Part shown: piece after piece, positions 1 to 5,954 of the stretch
Layout of the letters: each line of letters starts with the position of its first letter
Position numbering within the stretch: the first letter of the stretch is position 1
From: Candidatus Heimdallarchaeota archaeon
GTDB lineage: Archaea > Asgardarchaeota > Heimdallarchaeia > Heimdallarchaeales > Heimdallarchaeaceae
Direction: 5' to 3'
DNA length: 15,068 nt
Assembly: GCA_016839985.1 (NCBI GenBank)
Contig: JAEOTG010000052.1
Coordinates: 1 to 15,068, forward strand
Notes under the pieces: model-generated
The model's database searches: none
The model's input: only the letters and a program-made list of their open reading frames with translations
What the model was told of the DNA's origin: nothing
Position numbers and translations under genes: made by a program

Positions 1-469
1 CATATTTACCTTCATCTATTTCTTTTTGCACATCTCTTGGATCTTTTTCTTCACAAGTTACTCCCATTGTAACCATTGTTCCAAGTATTTCCTTACATCC
101 TGGCTTCAATTTTGTAGTTGCTAAATCAGACATTTTGGATTTAGTAATTTCAATCAATTGTTGGAAATTAATATTTCCAACGATTTCTGTGTTTGGAGTG
201 CTAGAACCTTTTGAAATTCCTGCAGCTTTTAGAACTAATGCAGATGCGGGGGGAATACCAATGTCAAGCTCGAAGGTTCTAGTTGTTTTGTTAACTGTAA
301 CTAGAACAGGAACTTTCATACCTTGATAAGCGCTTGTTTTTTTATTTATTTCATCGACAATTTGTTTAATATCCACTCCAAGTGGGCCTAGAGCTGGACC
401 CATTGCGCCTCCTGATGATGCGTTTCCACCATCTACGAGTAAATCTATGGTAACTATTTCTGCACTCAT
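1..469 (-). CDS. rpl11: Large-subunit ribosomal protein uL11, 3' end beyond the window
   Basis: uL11 binds the GTPase-associated region of 23S rRNA at the base of the ribosomal stalk. Reading the reverse strand from the ATG at 467-469 gives 156 codons with no stop. The protein starts MSAEIVTIDLLVDGG and contains the proline-rich N-terminal stretch GPALGPLGVDIKQIVDEIN, which matches the family. A later GIPPASALVLKAAG and the C-terminal KMSDLATTKLKPG region (rRNA-binding domain) also match. Archaeal uL11 is usually about 160 residues, so only a few residues are missing on the left. An AGGA at 477-480 lies 7 bases before the ATG. In many archaea uL11 leads an L11-L1-L10-L12 operon, which would lie to the left here. 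The gene is divergent from LSm with a 174-base shared upstream region. The identity is very secure. Confidence 0.97.
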   Translation of the reverse strand, partial: MSAEIVTIDLLVDGGNASSGGAMGPALGPLGVDIKQIVDEINKKTSAYQGMKVPVLVTVNKTTRTFELDIGIPPASALVLKAAGISKGSSTPNTEIVGNINFQQLIEITKSKMSDLATTKLKPGCKEILGTMVTMGVTCEEKDPRDVQKEIDEGKY

Positions 470-518
470 GGATTATTCCTCATATATATATTGTTCAAAT
501 CAGAAACAAAAGAAACGC

Positions 519-527
519 TACTTAAAG
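519..527 (-). promoter_or_regulatory. Probable TATA box for uL11
   Basis: On the reverse strand this reads CTTTAAGTA. It lies about 27 bases upstream of a start site near 496, which would leave a leader of about 27 bases containing the AGGA ribosome binding site before the ATG at 469. The ATATATAT run at 481-490 is more conspicuous but is too close to the start codon for a TATA box. The call rests on spacing and composition only. Confidence 0.4.
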
Positions 528-593
528 GTAACGATTTTTAACTAAAGGGTTTACTTAGCAAGAAATTCACTTGACTTCTTTTAAATCAAAATG

Positions 594-601
594 TTTATAA
601 T
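594..601 (+). promoter_or_regulatory. Probable TATA box for LSm-eL37
   Basis: TTTATAAT, preceded by an A-rich segment, lies about 50 bases before the LSm ATG at 644. It predicts transcription from about 622-626 and a leader of roughly 20 bases. That leader includes GGAG at 632-635, a normal Shine-Dalgarno distance of 8 bases from the start. Confidence 0.5.
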
Positions 602-643
602 AAAACTTCAAGTTCAGAAAACGTAAGAACTGGAGTTATAACT

Positions 644-877
644 ATGTCATCAAATAAACCAATGGATATACTTAACCAAGCTCGAGAAAAAAGAGTATTA
701 ATTCGATTAAGAGGAAAAAGACGAATGAGAGGGATTCTCAAAAATTACGATATCCATCTAAATCTCACATTAGAAGATGCAGAAGAAATAGGTGAAGAAG
801 GAAGTTATAAACTGGGAGATATAATTGTTCGTGGAGATAATGTTATAATGATTAGTCCACCTCCGCAAGAGAAATAA
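644..877 (+). CDS. Archaeal Sm-like (LSm/SmAP) RNA-binding protein
   Basis: This 77-residue protein is of usual archaeal LSm size. These proteins assemble into heptameric rings that bind U-rich RNA. The Sm1 motif spans roughly residues 15-50, with VLIRLRGKRRMRGILKNYD followed by HLNLTLEDAEE. The Sm2 motif is GDIIVRGDNVIMI at about residues 58-70; its R-G-D-N is the RNA-binding loop signature. ATG at 644 has GGAG 8 bases upstream. eL37 follows after only 12 bases on the same strand, a gene pair that is conserved in many archaea, so the two are probably co-transcribed from the TATA box near 594. Confidence 0.95.
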   Translation: MSSNKPMDILNQAREKRVLIRLRGKRRMRGILKNYDIHLNLTLEDAEEIGEEGSYKLGDIIVRGDNVIMISPPPQEK

Positions 878-889
878 GAAGTGATAACT

Positions 890-1054
890 ATGACAAAAGG
901 TACACCATCATTTGGGAAACATAATAAAAAGGCACCTCATATTGTTTGTAGGAGATGTGGGAACCGCTCTTTTCACAGACGTCATAAAACATGTGCGTCT
1001 TGTGGTTTTGGAAAAACTGCAAAAATAAGAAACTATGCATGGCATAGGCACTAA
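890..1054 (+). CDS. rpl37e: Large-subunit ribosomal protein eL37
   Basis: This 54-residue gene is easily missed because of its size. The product starts MTKGTPSFGKHNKKAPHIVC and carries a zinc ribbon of the eL37 type: C20-x2-C23 and C35-x2-C38, in the contexts CRRCG and CASCGFG. It is followed by a basic tail ending YAWHRH. eL37 binds 23S rRNA and is found in archaea and eukaryotes, not bacteria. The ATG at 890 is preceded by GAAGTGATAACT, which resembles the leader of the LSm gene just upstream. The gene ends 24 bases before a tRNA-Ala gene on the same strand. Identity is clear from the cysteine spacing and the SFGKHN/HRCG-type context. Confidence 0.95.
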   Translation: MTKGTPSFGKHNKKAPHIVCRRCGNRSFHRRHKTCASCGFGKTAKIRNYAWHRH

Positions 1055-1078
1055 TCTTAATGTAGTTTATTTTTATTT

Positions 1079-1155
1079 GGGCCGGTAGATCAGTCTGGAA
1101 GATCGCTTCCTTGGCATGGAAGAGGCCGCGAGTTCGAATCTCGCTCGGTCCACCA
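1079..1155 (+). tRNA. tRNA-Ala (anticodon GGC), CCA encoded
   Basis: A complete cloverleaf can be drawn. The acceptor stem is 1079-1085 with 1145-1151 and includes the G3-U70 pair that marks alanine tRNAs. The D stem is GATC/GATC at 1088-1091 and 1101-1104. The anticodon stem is CTTCC/GGAAG at 1106-1110 and 1118-1122, with loop TTGGCAT and anticodon GGC at 1113-1115. The T stem is GCGAG/CTCGC around TTCGAAT at 1133-1139. The discriminator is A1152 and CCA is encoded at 1153-1155. No intron is needed. The gene sits directly downstream of eL37 and may be part of the same transcript. Confidence 0.96.
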
Positions 1156-1240
1156 CTTTACTTTTATGTGAAAATATTATCACTCTTTCACCATTTTTTG
1201 AAGTGTTCAACACACCGTTTAGACGCGGTCATTTTCAGCC

Positions 1241-1258
1241 TTAAATAAGTTTATATAT
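1241..1258 (+). promoter_or_regulatory. AT-rich TATA region upstream of the SNAP-like gene
   Basis: TTAAATAA at 1241-1248 followed by TTTATATA at 1250-1257 gives one or two overlapping TATA candidates 22-39 bases before the ATG at 1280. GAGG at 1275-1278 is only one base from the ATG, too close to work as a Shine-Dalgarno site. A very short leader or a leaderless transcript is therefore likely. Confidence 0.45.
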
Positions 1259-1279
1259 TGTAATTGTGGTTTTAGAGGT

Positions 1280-2932
1280 ATGGAAAAGTCTTATGACGAG
1301 AACTTAGCTAAACTCATGTCAGAAGCCCGAGATTTATTTAAAAGTGAGAATTACGCAGACTCTGCTAGAAAGTATCTAGAAGCAGCTAAGAACCAAGAAG
1401 CTACAAGAGGAATGGCACAAGCAGAAGATTTGTATCATGAAGCAATTAAGAATTTTATTCGAGCGTCAGAAGAGAATAAAGAGAAGAAACAATTTCGTAT
1501 GAGTGCTCAAAATCTTTTTTATGTAGTGCAAGTTTTTCGAAAACTTGGAGTTGATGAAGACTGGAAAGCTGCAACTCAAGCAGTAGTTGATGATCTACTT
1601 AACGCAGCCCAAGAATATCTGATGTGGAATGAGTATGATAGAGGAATCATACTTGTATCAACAGCTTGTTTTTTCCTATTTTCAATTGAAGAGTTTGGCA
1701 AAGCAGAACAGCTTTATGGTCAATATATTGATCAAATAAAAGATGATCCTGGTTTTACAAGAGCTCAACAAATACTTTTTGCTGCAGGACACGCTATTAA
1801 AGCTGTTAAAGAATTGGATACTACTTCTCTTCTTAATGCACAACAATTAGTGGGCAGTCACTTAAAACCAGTATTAGGACAAATTGTTGGAGATTTATTC
1901 TTACCTGCAATAGATAATGCAATGGATACTGTAGTTAGGATGTTTCGTTCAAAAATAAAACTCCCCAAAATAGTACCAGAGTTTAAAATATCCAGAGATT
2001 TGGTTTTAAATGAACCAACTGACTTGACTATTTTTGTTGAAAATGAAGGTCAAGGTGATGCTTTCAATCTTTCTTTTAGATTAAATGTTCCTGAAAATAT
2101 GGAAGTTCTTGAAGGCAGTAGGGAATTTACTATAGATCAATTACAAGCACGACAAACATCTGAACACAAATTGGTGATAAGATGTATGTCATCAACAGGG
2201 GATATTGAACTTGAACTCAGTGCAAATGTTACTTTCTATGATCAGCTTCAAACTAAGCAAACAATGATGATAGGTCCTTATGACCTTATATTTAGAGCTA
2301 AAAGTTTAGCGAAAGAACTAGAAGTTGAACTTGCATCATTAGCAGAAAAAAATTCTGAATATAAAAAACAAATGGCAGATACAAACATAATCCCAGATGA
2401 GGTAAGTAAAATGATGCTTAATCTTGTCTCAAGTATAATAAAAGAGTCAGAAAACTTAGTTGAAAACGAAGAATTTGAAACCATCCATGCTAACATCAGA
2501 AGCATAAAAAATGTTCATGAAATGGTAGAAAAAATAACTAGTGAAGAATTTCTTGAACCAATTTTAGAAGCCCGTAAAAATGAACTTGATTCTAAAATTG
2601 AAGAAGTAAAAATAGAATGGAACGAACAAGTTGAAAAAATAAAAGAAGATCTCAATAAATCCTTTGAAGAAGAAAAGAGAAAATTGAGAGAAGAATTCAA
2701 CGAAGAGATAGAAAGTGAGCAGAAAGATCTTCTTGCAAAAATCGATGAAGACCATAAAAAAGAAATTGATCTTTTAGGAGAAGAATATAACAATCGATTA
2801 GAACAAGCCTTAGAAGAACAAAACAAGAAGTTTGAAGAGGAAAAGAAAAAACTATTAGAAGAGCAAGAAGAAGTATTAAGAGCAGAATTCCAAAGACTAT
2901 TATCTGAATCACAAGATAAGAAGAGACGTTAA
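1280..2932 (+). CDS. TPR/alpha-SNAP-like protein with beta-sandwich and C-terminal coiled coil
   Basis: A 550-residue protein with no signal peptide and no convincing membrane segment, so probably cytoplasmic. Residues 1 to about 225 are helical with TPR/SNAP-like character (FKSENYADSARKYLEAAKN, then AEDLYHEAIKNFIRAS, then EEFGKAEQLYGQYIDQ). Residues about 230-335 look like a beta-sandwich of the CARDB/adaptin-ear type, with alternating hydrophobics and the phrase TIFVENEGQGDAFNLSFRL. Residues about 340-420 are helical. Residues about 425-550 form a long, highly charged Glu/Lys coiled coil rich in EEEKRK and EEQ repeats. The pattern suggests an adaptor or scaffold; alpha-SNAP-like TPR proteins are reported from Asgard archaea. 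No enzyme motif is visible and the function is unknown. It stands alone, convergent with AcnX (10-base gap). A plain TPR protein is the main alternative. Confidence 0.75.
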   Translation: MEKSYDENLAKLMSEARDLFKSENYADSARKYLEAAKNQEATRGMAQAEDLYHEAIKNFIRASEENKEKKQFRMSAQNLFYVVQVFRKLGVDEDWKAATQAVVDDLLNAAQEYLMWNEYDRGIILVSTACFFLFSIEEFGKAEQLYGQYIDQIKDDPGFTRAQQILFAAGHAIKAVKELDTTSLLNAQQLVGSHLKPVLGQIVGDLFLPAIDNAMDTVVRMFRSKIKLPKIVPEFKISRDLVLNEPTDLTIFVENEGQGDAFNLSFRLNVPENMEVLEGSREFTIDQLQARQTSEHKLVIRCMSSTGDIELELSANVTFYDQLQTKQTMMIGPYDLIFRAKSLAKELEVELASLAEKNSEYKKQMADTNIIPDEVSKMMLNLVSSIIKESENLVENEEFETIHANIRSIKNVHEMVEKITSEEFLEPILEARKNELDSKIEEVKIEWNEQVEKIKEDLNKSFEEEKRKLREEFNEEIESEQKDLLAKIDEDHKKEIDLLGEEYNNRLEQALEEQNKKFEEEKKKLLEEQEEVLRAEFQRLLSESQDKKRR

Positions 2933-2942
2933 CTTCAATTTT

Positions 2943-3356
2943 TTATATCTCTTTTTCCTTTATCTTTAGCAGTTGTTTTTCAGTATCAATTTGAATTATA
3001 TCTCCATCCTTAATAATAGCAGTAACATCTTCTTCGGATTGGTCAACAAGAGGGATTTCTGCTAAAATTGCACCAGCAATTACTATATTTTCTGCTTTGT
3101 TTGCAACTAAAGCTAATGGAGATACGTGATTCTTTGCTAACCCATAAATTACATAGGATCCAACAGTAGACCCCCTTCCCTCTGGAAAAATAAATACTTT
3201 ATTAGCTATTGTTTCGCCAAACAAAGGATTTTTCGAATCAAGTATTACCCCTGATCGAGAATCTATGTCTCCAAAAAAAGAAATGGGACTGGGTGAAACT
3301 ATTGCTACTCCTTCAACCTTACCATCAACAATTGGTCTTATTTTTATAATTCTCAT
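2943..3356 (-). CDS. Phosphomevalonate dehydratase (AcnX type), small subunit
   Basis: This 137-residue protein is the swivel domain (formerly DUF126) of the archaeal AcnX enzyme. The enzyme dehydrates mevalonate-5-phosphate to trans-anhydromevalonate-5-phosphate in the modified mevalonate pathway of most archaea. The family signature is clear: FPEGRGSTVGSYVIYGL at about residues 57-73, with the catalytic-type serine at position 63. Before it come the GKVEGVAIVSPSPISFFGDID opening and SGVILD; after it come NKAENIVIAGAILAEIPLVD. The ATG overlaps the stop of the large subunit by 4 bases (ATGA at 3353-3356), so the subunits are translationally coupled. The gene ends 10 bases from the convergent SNAP-like gene. 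Confidence 0.93.
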   Translation of the reverse strand: MRIIKIRPIVDGKVEGVAIVSPSPISFFGDIDSRSGVILDSKNPLFGETIANKVFIFPEGRGSTVGSYVIYGLAKNHVSPLALVANKAENIVIAGAILAEIPLVDQSEEDVTAIIKDGDIIQIDTEKQLLKIKEKEI

Positions 3357-4561
3357 TCTGTTACTCTCTCCATTATCTTCTCTAATTGTAACAATTTTAC
3401 ATTGATTTTTTCATCGCGAGACAAGTAAAATGCTGCTTTTGCAGAATTAGTCATTATGTTCCCAAAATTGTTTCTAACTCCAGGTGATACAACCATGCAA
3501 GTGTCTGCAAATATCTTTATACCTTGGTTTTCAAGATTTTCTATTATACTTGATGCAGCTTTACTTTGTATTACCTTATTAGATGAAAAAATCCAAAATT
3601 CAACATCTTCCTTTAATGTTTGATTTTTTAAATATGACACAATTAATTTTAAATCTCCTAGACTTGTATGTGGACATCCTATTGTTACCAAATCTATTTT
3701 TCCTTCAGCAAAGTCATATAGTTCATAAATTTTTCTTTTTTCATTTTCAGTGAAAACAATGTGTTCTTCAATAGCTTTTTGGTTAATTGTTTTTGCCTCG
3801 GGGGTTATGTTTTGAATGTGAAAGTGGGCAACGCTCCCTACAGAAGCCATCGCAGAAGCTAACATCTTAGTTTTATCAATTGTTACATGCTTAATATTAG
3901 AAAAAAATGGTATTAATCCATGAAATTTCTCACCAAACCAGTAACCTAAAACAGAAAAATCAGCAGGATGGTTAATTTGAGCTTCAACATCTATCAATAC
4001 ATCTGGTTTTCTATTTTCTTCTTTATGCAAACCATAGTAAGCAGTTAAACCAGTAATCGCGGCTGCTAAAGATGAAGGGGCTCCTTCTCTATTTGTTCTT
4101 GCACCAAAAAAACCATTTGCCATTGCAACTGCAGAGGATTCACTCCAAGCTAAATGCTCACCATAGGAAGGTTGGTGTCCAATTAAATAAGGAGTACATG
4201 AAAGGGTTGTTTTGATTCCCATTTTCTCATAATTTTGAATTATTTCAAATTGTTTTTTAGCAAATTTCTCACTTATCATCATAGTTTTCCATTTTTTTCT
4301 ATCCATTCCAGCAGGATTCAACCAACTTGGAACACTGACCTTAACTTTGTCTTTTAGTAATAAATCAAAGAAAGAAAAAATAGAGTCACCAACAGTAAAA
4401 TAAGATACTCCTGCTATTTGAGCACTTTTTATTGGTATAAGTTTTTCCGCATTATTTACCTCACCTATTTTTACAATTAATTTCATCAATTTAGCTATTG
4501 CATCACCTTTTTCTCCAACTAACATTTTTTCTTGAAGTTTTGTGAGGTACATCTTTATCAT
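3353..4561 (-). CDS. Phosphomevalonate dehydratase (AcnX type), large subunit
   Basis: This 402-residue protein is the iron-sulfur catalytic subunit (formerly DUF521) that pairs with the small subunit downstream. Three cysteines sit in the expected contexts for ligands of the [4Fe-4S] cluster: C122 in SCTPYLIG, C296 in IGCPHTSLGDL and C355 in DTCMVVSPG. Other family blocks are GEHLAWSESSAVAMANGFFGARTNREG and HPADFSVLGYWFGEK. The length is normal for archaeal members. The first ATG overlaps the stop of the upstream glycosylase by 4 bases (ATGA at 4558-4561), which favours this start over the internal Met at residue 4. The product feeds isopentenyl-phosphate synthesis for archaeal lipids. A bacterial-type AcnX acting on hydroxyproline derivatives is unlikely in this context. 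Confidence 0.93.
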   Translation of the reverse strand: MIKMYLTKLQEKMLVGEKGDAIAKLMKLIVKIGEVNNAEKLIPIKSAQIAGVSYFTVGDSIFSFFDLLLKDKVKVSVPSWLNPAGMDRKKWKTMMISEKFAKKQFEIIQNYEKMGIKTTLSCTPYLIGHQPSYGEHLAWSESSAVAMANGFFGARTNREGAPSSLAAAITGLTAYYGLHKEENRKPDVLIDVEAQINHPADFSVLGYWFGEKFHGLIPFFSNIKHVTIDKTKMLASAMASVGSVAHFHIQNITPEAKTINQKAIEEHIVFTENEKRKIYELYDFAEGKIDLVTIGCPHTSLGDLKLIVSYLKNQTLKEDVEFWIFSSNKVIQSKAASSIIENLENQGIKIFADTCMVVSPGVRNNFGNIMTNSAKAAFYLSRDEKINVKLLQLEKIMERVTE

Positions 4562-5214
4562 CCTTTGATATTTGATTTGCTAAAATCAAAGATTTTAGTT
4601 TTTCGAGTGTAATAAATGCATTTATCTTTCAATGGACATAAATCACATTTGGGGTTGTTTTTCAAGCAGCAACCTTTAGCATGTTTGACCAAAAGTGCAT
4701 GGTATTCTTTATACAGTTGAATATCTTTAGGAAGATTATCAATAAATACTCTTTGGAGTTCTAAATAATTTTTACCAGAATAAATTCCCATTCTTCTTAT
4801 TATCCTAAAAGTATATGAATCAATAACAAAATATAGTTTCTCAAAAAGATATAACAAAATTGAATCAGCTGTCTCATACCCTATACCTTTTACTTCTAAC
4901 AAATCTTCTCTACTTGGATTAGAATTAATTGAAAGCAATTCAATAAGATTCTTCAATCTTTGAGCTTTTACTTTATAATAGCCACTTGATTTGATTAGTT
5001 GTTCTAATTTTTCAAGAGATATTTTTTTCAAGCAAGTTATACTTAAACAATCTGCATCTCTTAGTTTACTAAGGGCTTTTTCAACATTATTCCAATTGGT
5101 TTGTTGGGTTAATACAGCACCTATAGCAATTTCCAATCCCTCCCCTGGCCACCACTCTTGAAATCCATAAGAAATCAATAGCTTATCAAAGATTTGTTTA
5201 AGTAATTCTTCCAT
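4558..5214 (-). CDS. HhH-GPD DNA glycosylase with iron-sulfur cluster, MagIII/Nth-related
   Basis: A 218-residue member of the endonuclease III superfamily. The N-terminal AIGAVLTQQTNWNNVEKAL (residues about 30-48) is the typical DNA-glycosylase opening. The helix-hairpin-helix is VKGIGYETADSIL at about 108-120. The catalytic Asp is D132 in FVIDSYTFRI. The C-terminal cluster ligands are C183-x6-C190-x2-C193-x5-C199. Where E. coli Nth has its catalytic lysine (GVGRKTA), this protein has glutamate (E114 in GIGYETA). It is therefore probably a monofunctional glycosylase, closer to the 3-methyladenine glycosylase III (MagIII) branch than to a true AP-lyase. The substrate cannot be read from sequence. 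It is the first gene of the AcnX operon; the pairing has no obvious functional logic. Confidence 0.88.
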   Translation of the reverse strand: MEELLKQIFDKLLISYGFQEWWPGEGLEIAIGAVLTQQTNWNNVEKALSKLRDADCLSITCLKKISLEKLEQLIKSSGYYKVKAQRLKNLIELLSINSNPSREDLLEVKGIGYETADSILLYLFEKLYFVIDSYTFRIIRRMGIYSGKNYLELQRVFIDNLPKDIQLYKEYHALLVKHAKGCCLKNNPKCDLCPLKDKCIYYTRKTKIFDFSKSNIKG

Positions 5215-5267
5215 CTTACTATCTTTGTTTTTATTTGAAAATTTTTAATGTTTTTATGTTTGATTTT

Positions 5268-5277
5268 ATACTTCTCA
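5268..5277 (-). promoter_or_regulatory. Probable TATA box for the glycosylase-AcnX operon
   Basis: On the reverse strand this reads AGTATAAAAT, about 55 bases before the glycosylase ATG at 5214. It predicts transcription from near 5245 with a leader of about 30 bases. It shares the 109-base divergent region 5215-5323 with the ZPR1 promoter. Confidence 0.4.
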
Positions 5278-5292
5278 TACAAAAACTGAAAC

Positions 5293-5300
5293 TTTAAATC
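5293..5300 (+). promoter_or_regulatory. Probable TATA box for ZPR1, leaderless spacing
   Basis: TTTAAATC is centred about 27 bases before 5320-5324. Transcription would then begin at or within a few bases of the TTG start codon, which fits a leaderless message. No Shine-Dalgarno sequence is visible before the start, in agreement. Confidence 0.45.
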
Positions 5301-5323
5301 ATATAGATTGTAGAAAAAAATGA

Positions 5324-5932
5324 TTGAATTTGAACTCTGATGAATTTAATTCTGAATTGATTTCAATCAATTGCCCTATTTGTAAAAGTAAAAATACTAA
5401 AATTACTCAAAAAATTTTGGATCTTCCTCACTTTTCTCAATTGTGGTTATTTAACATAGTATGCTCTGACTGTCATTTTAAGCACAATGATTTTCTAAAT
5501 TTATCAATAAAAGAACCCGTTAGATATGTCTATCATGCAGAAAACAAGGATGATTATTCAACTAAAGTTATTAGAGCAGCAAATGGTACTATTAGATTTC
5601 CACAGATTGGTGCTATGATTGAACCAGGTCCTAAAGCAGAAGGATTCATTAATAATATTGAAGGAATACTTCGAGATATTAGAGGTAAAGCATTGCATTT
5701 ATTAAAGGATGCAACTGATGAGCAAGAAGCGTCAAGAATTAAAGAATATACCGATTTATTAGATGAATACATTGAGAAGAATCTACCAATTGAAATCATA
5801 ATAGAAGATCCTTTTGGAAATTCATCGATAATACCAAATGATTCTACTAAACTTGAAACTCACAAACTTACACAAGAAGAAGCGGAGAAATTGAAAACTA
5901 GTTTCATTGTTTTTGAAGATGTAAAGAAATAG
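5324..5932 (+). CDS. ZPR1 zinc-finger domain protein, single-domain archaeal form
   Basis: 202 residues. The ZPR1 zinc finger is C17-x2-C20 (CPICKSKN) and C47-x2-C50 (CSDCHFKHNDF). LDLPHFSQLWLFNI between the two pairs corresponds to the conserved IPHF-type strand. It is followed by the ZPR1 beta-barrel block STKVIRAANGTIRFPQIGAMIEPGPKAEGFINNIEGIL at about residues 79-116. Eukaryotic ZPR1 has two such modules and binds eEF1A; archaeal proteins have one, and their role is less clear, probably linked to translation factors. The start is TTG at 5324: the in-frame codon before it is TGA (5321-5323), so no upstream start is possible, and the only other nearby candidate is TTG at 5330. The C-terminal 60 residues are acidic and helical. 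Confidence 0.9.
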   Translation: MNLNSDEFNSELISINCPICKSKNTKITQKILDLPHFSQLWLFNIVCSDCHFKHNDFLNLSIKEPVRYVYHAENKDDYSTKVIRAANGTIRFPQIGAMIEPGPKAEGFINNIEGILRDIRGKALHLLKDATDEQEASRIKEYTDLLDEYIEKNLPIEIIIEDPFGNSSIIPNDSTKLETHKLTQEEAEKLKTSFIVFEDVKK

Positions 5933-5954
5933 ATTACAGAAGGTATAGATTAGA

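Noticed and set aside
135..326. 63-codon plus-strand frame
   Set aside because: Lies on the opposite strand of clear uL11; no independent features.
481..490. ATATATATAT run as TATA box for uL11
   Set aside because: Only 12-21 bases from the ATG; too near for normal TATA spacing, even for a leaderless gene.
1194..1199. Run of six T after tRNA-Ala as a terminator
   Set aside because: Plausible archaeal oligo-T terminator, but such runs are frequent in this AT-rich DNA, so not annotated.
2278..2912. Four overlapping minus-strand frames of 63-103 codons
   Set aside because: Antisense to the Glu/Lys-rich coiled coil; Ser/Phe/Leu-rich translations are the usual shadow of GAA/AAA repeats.
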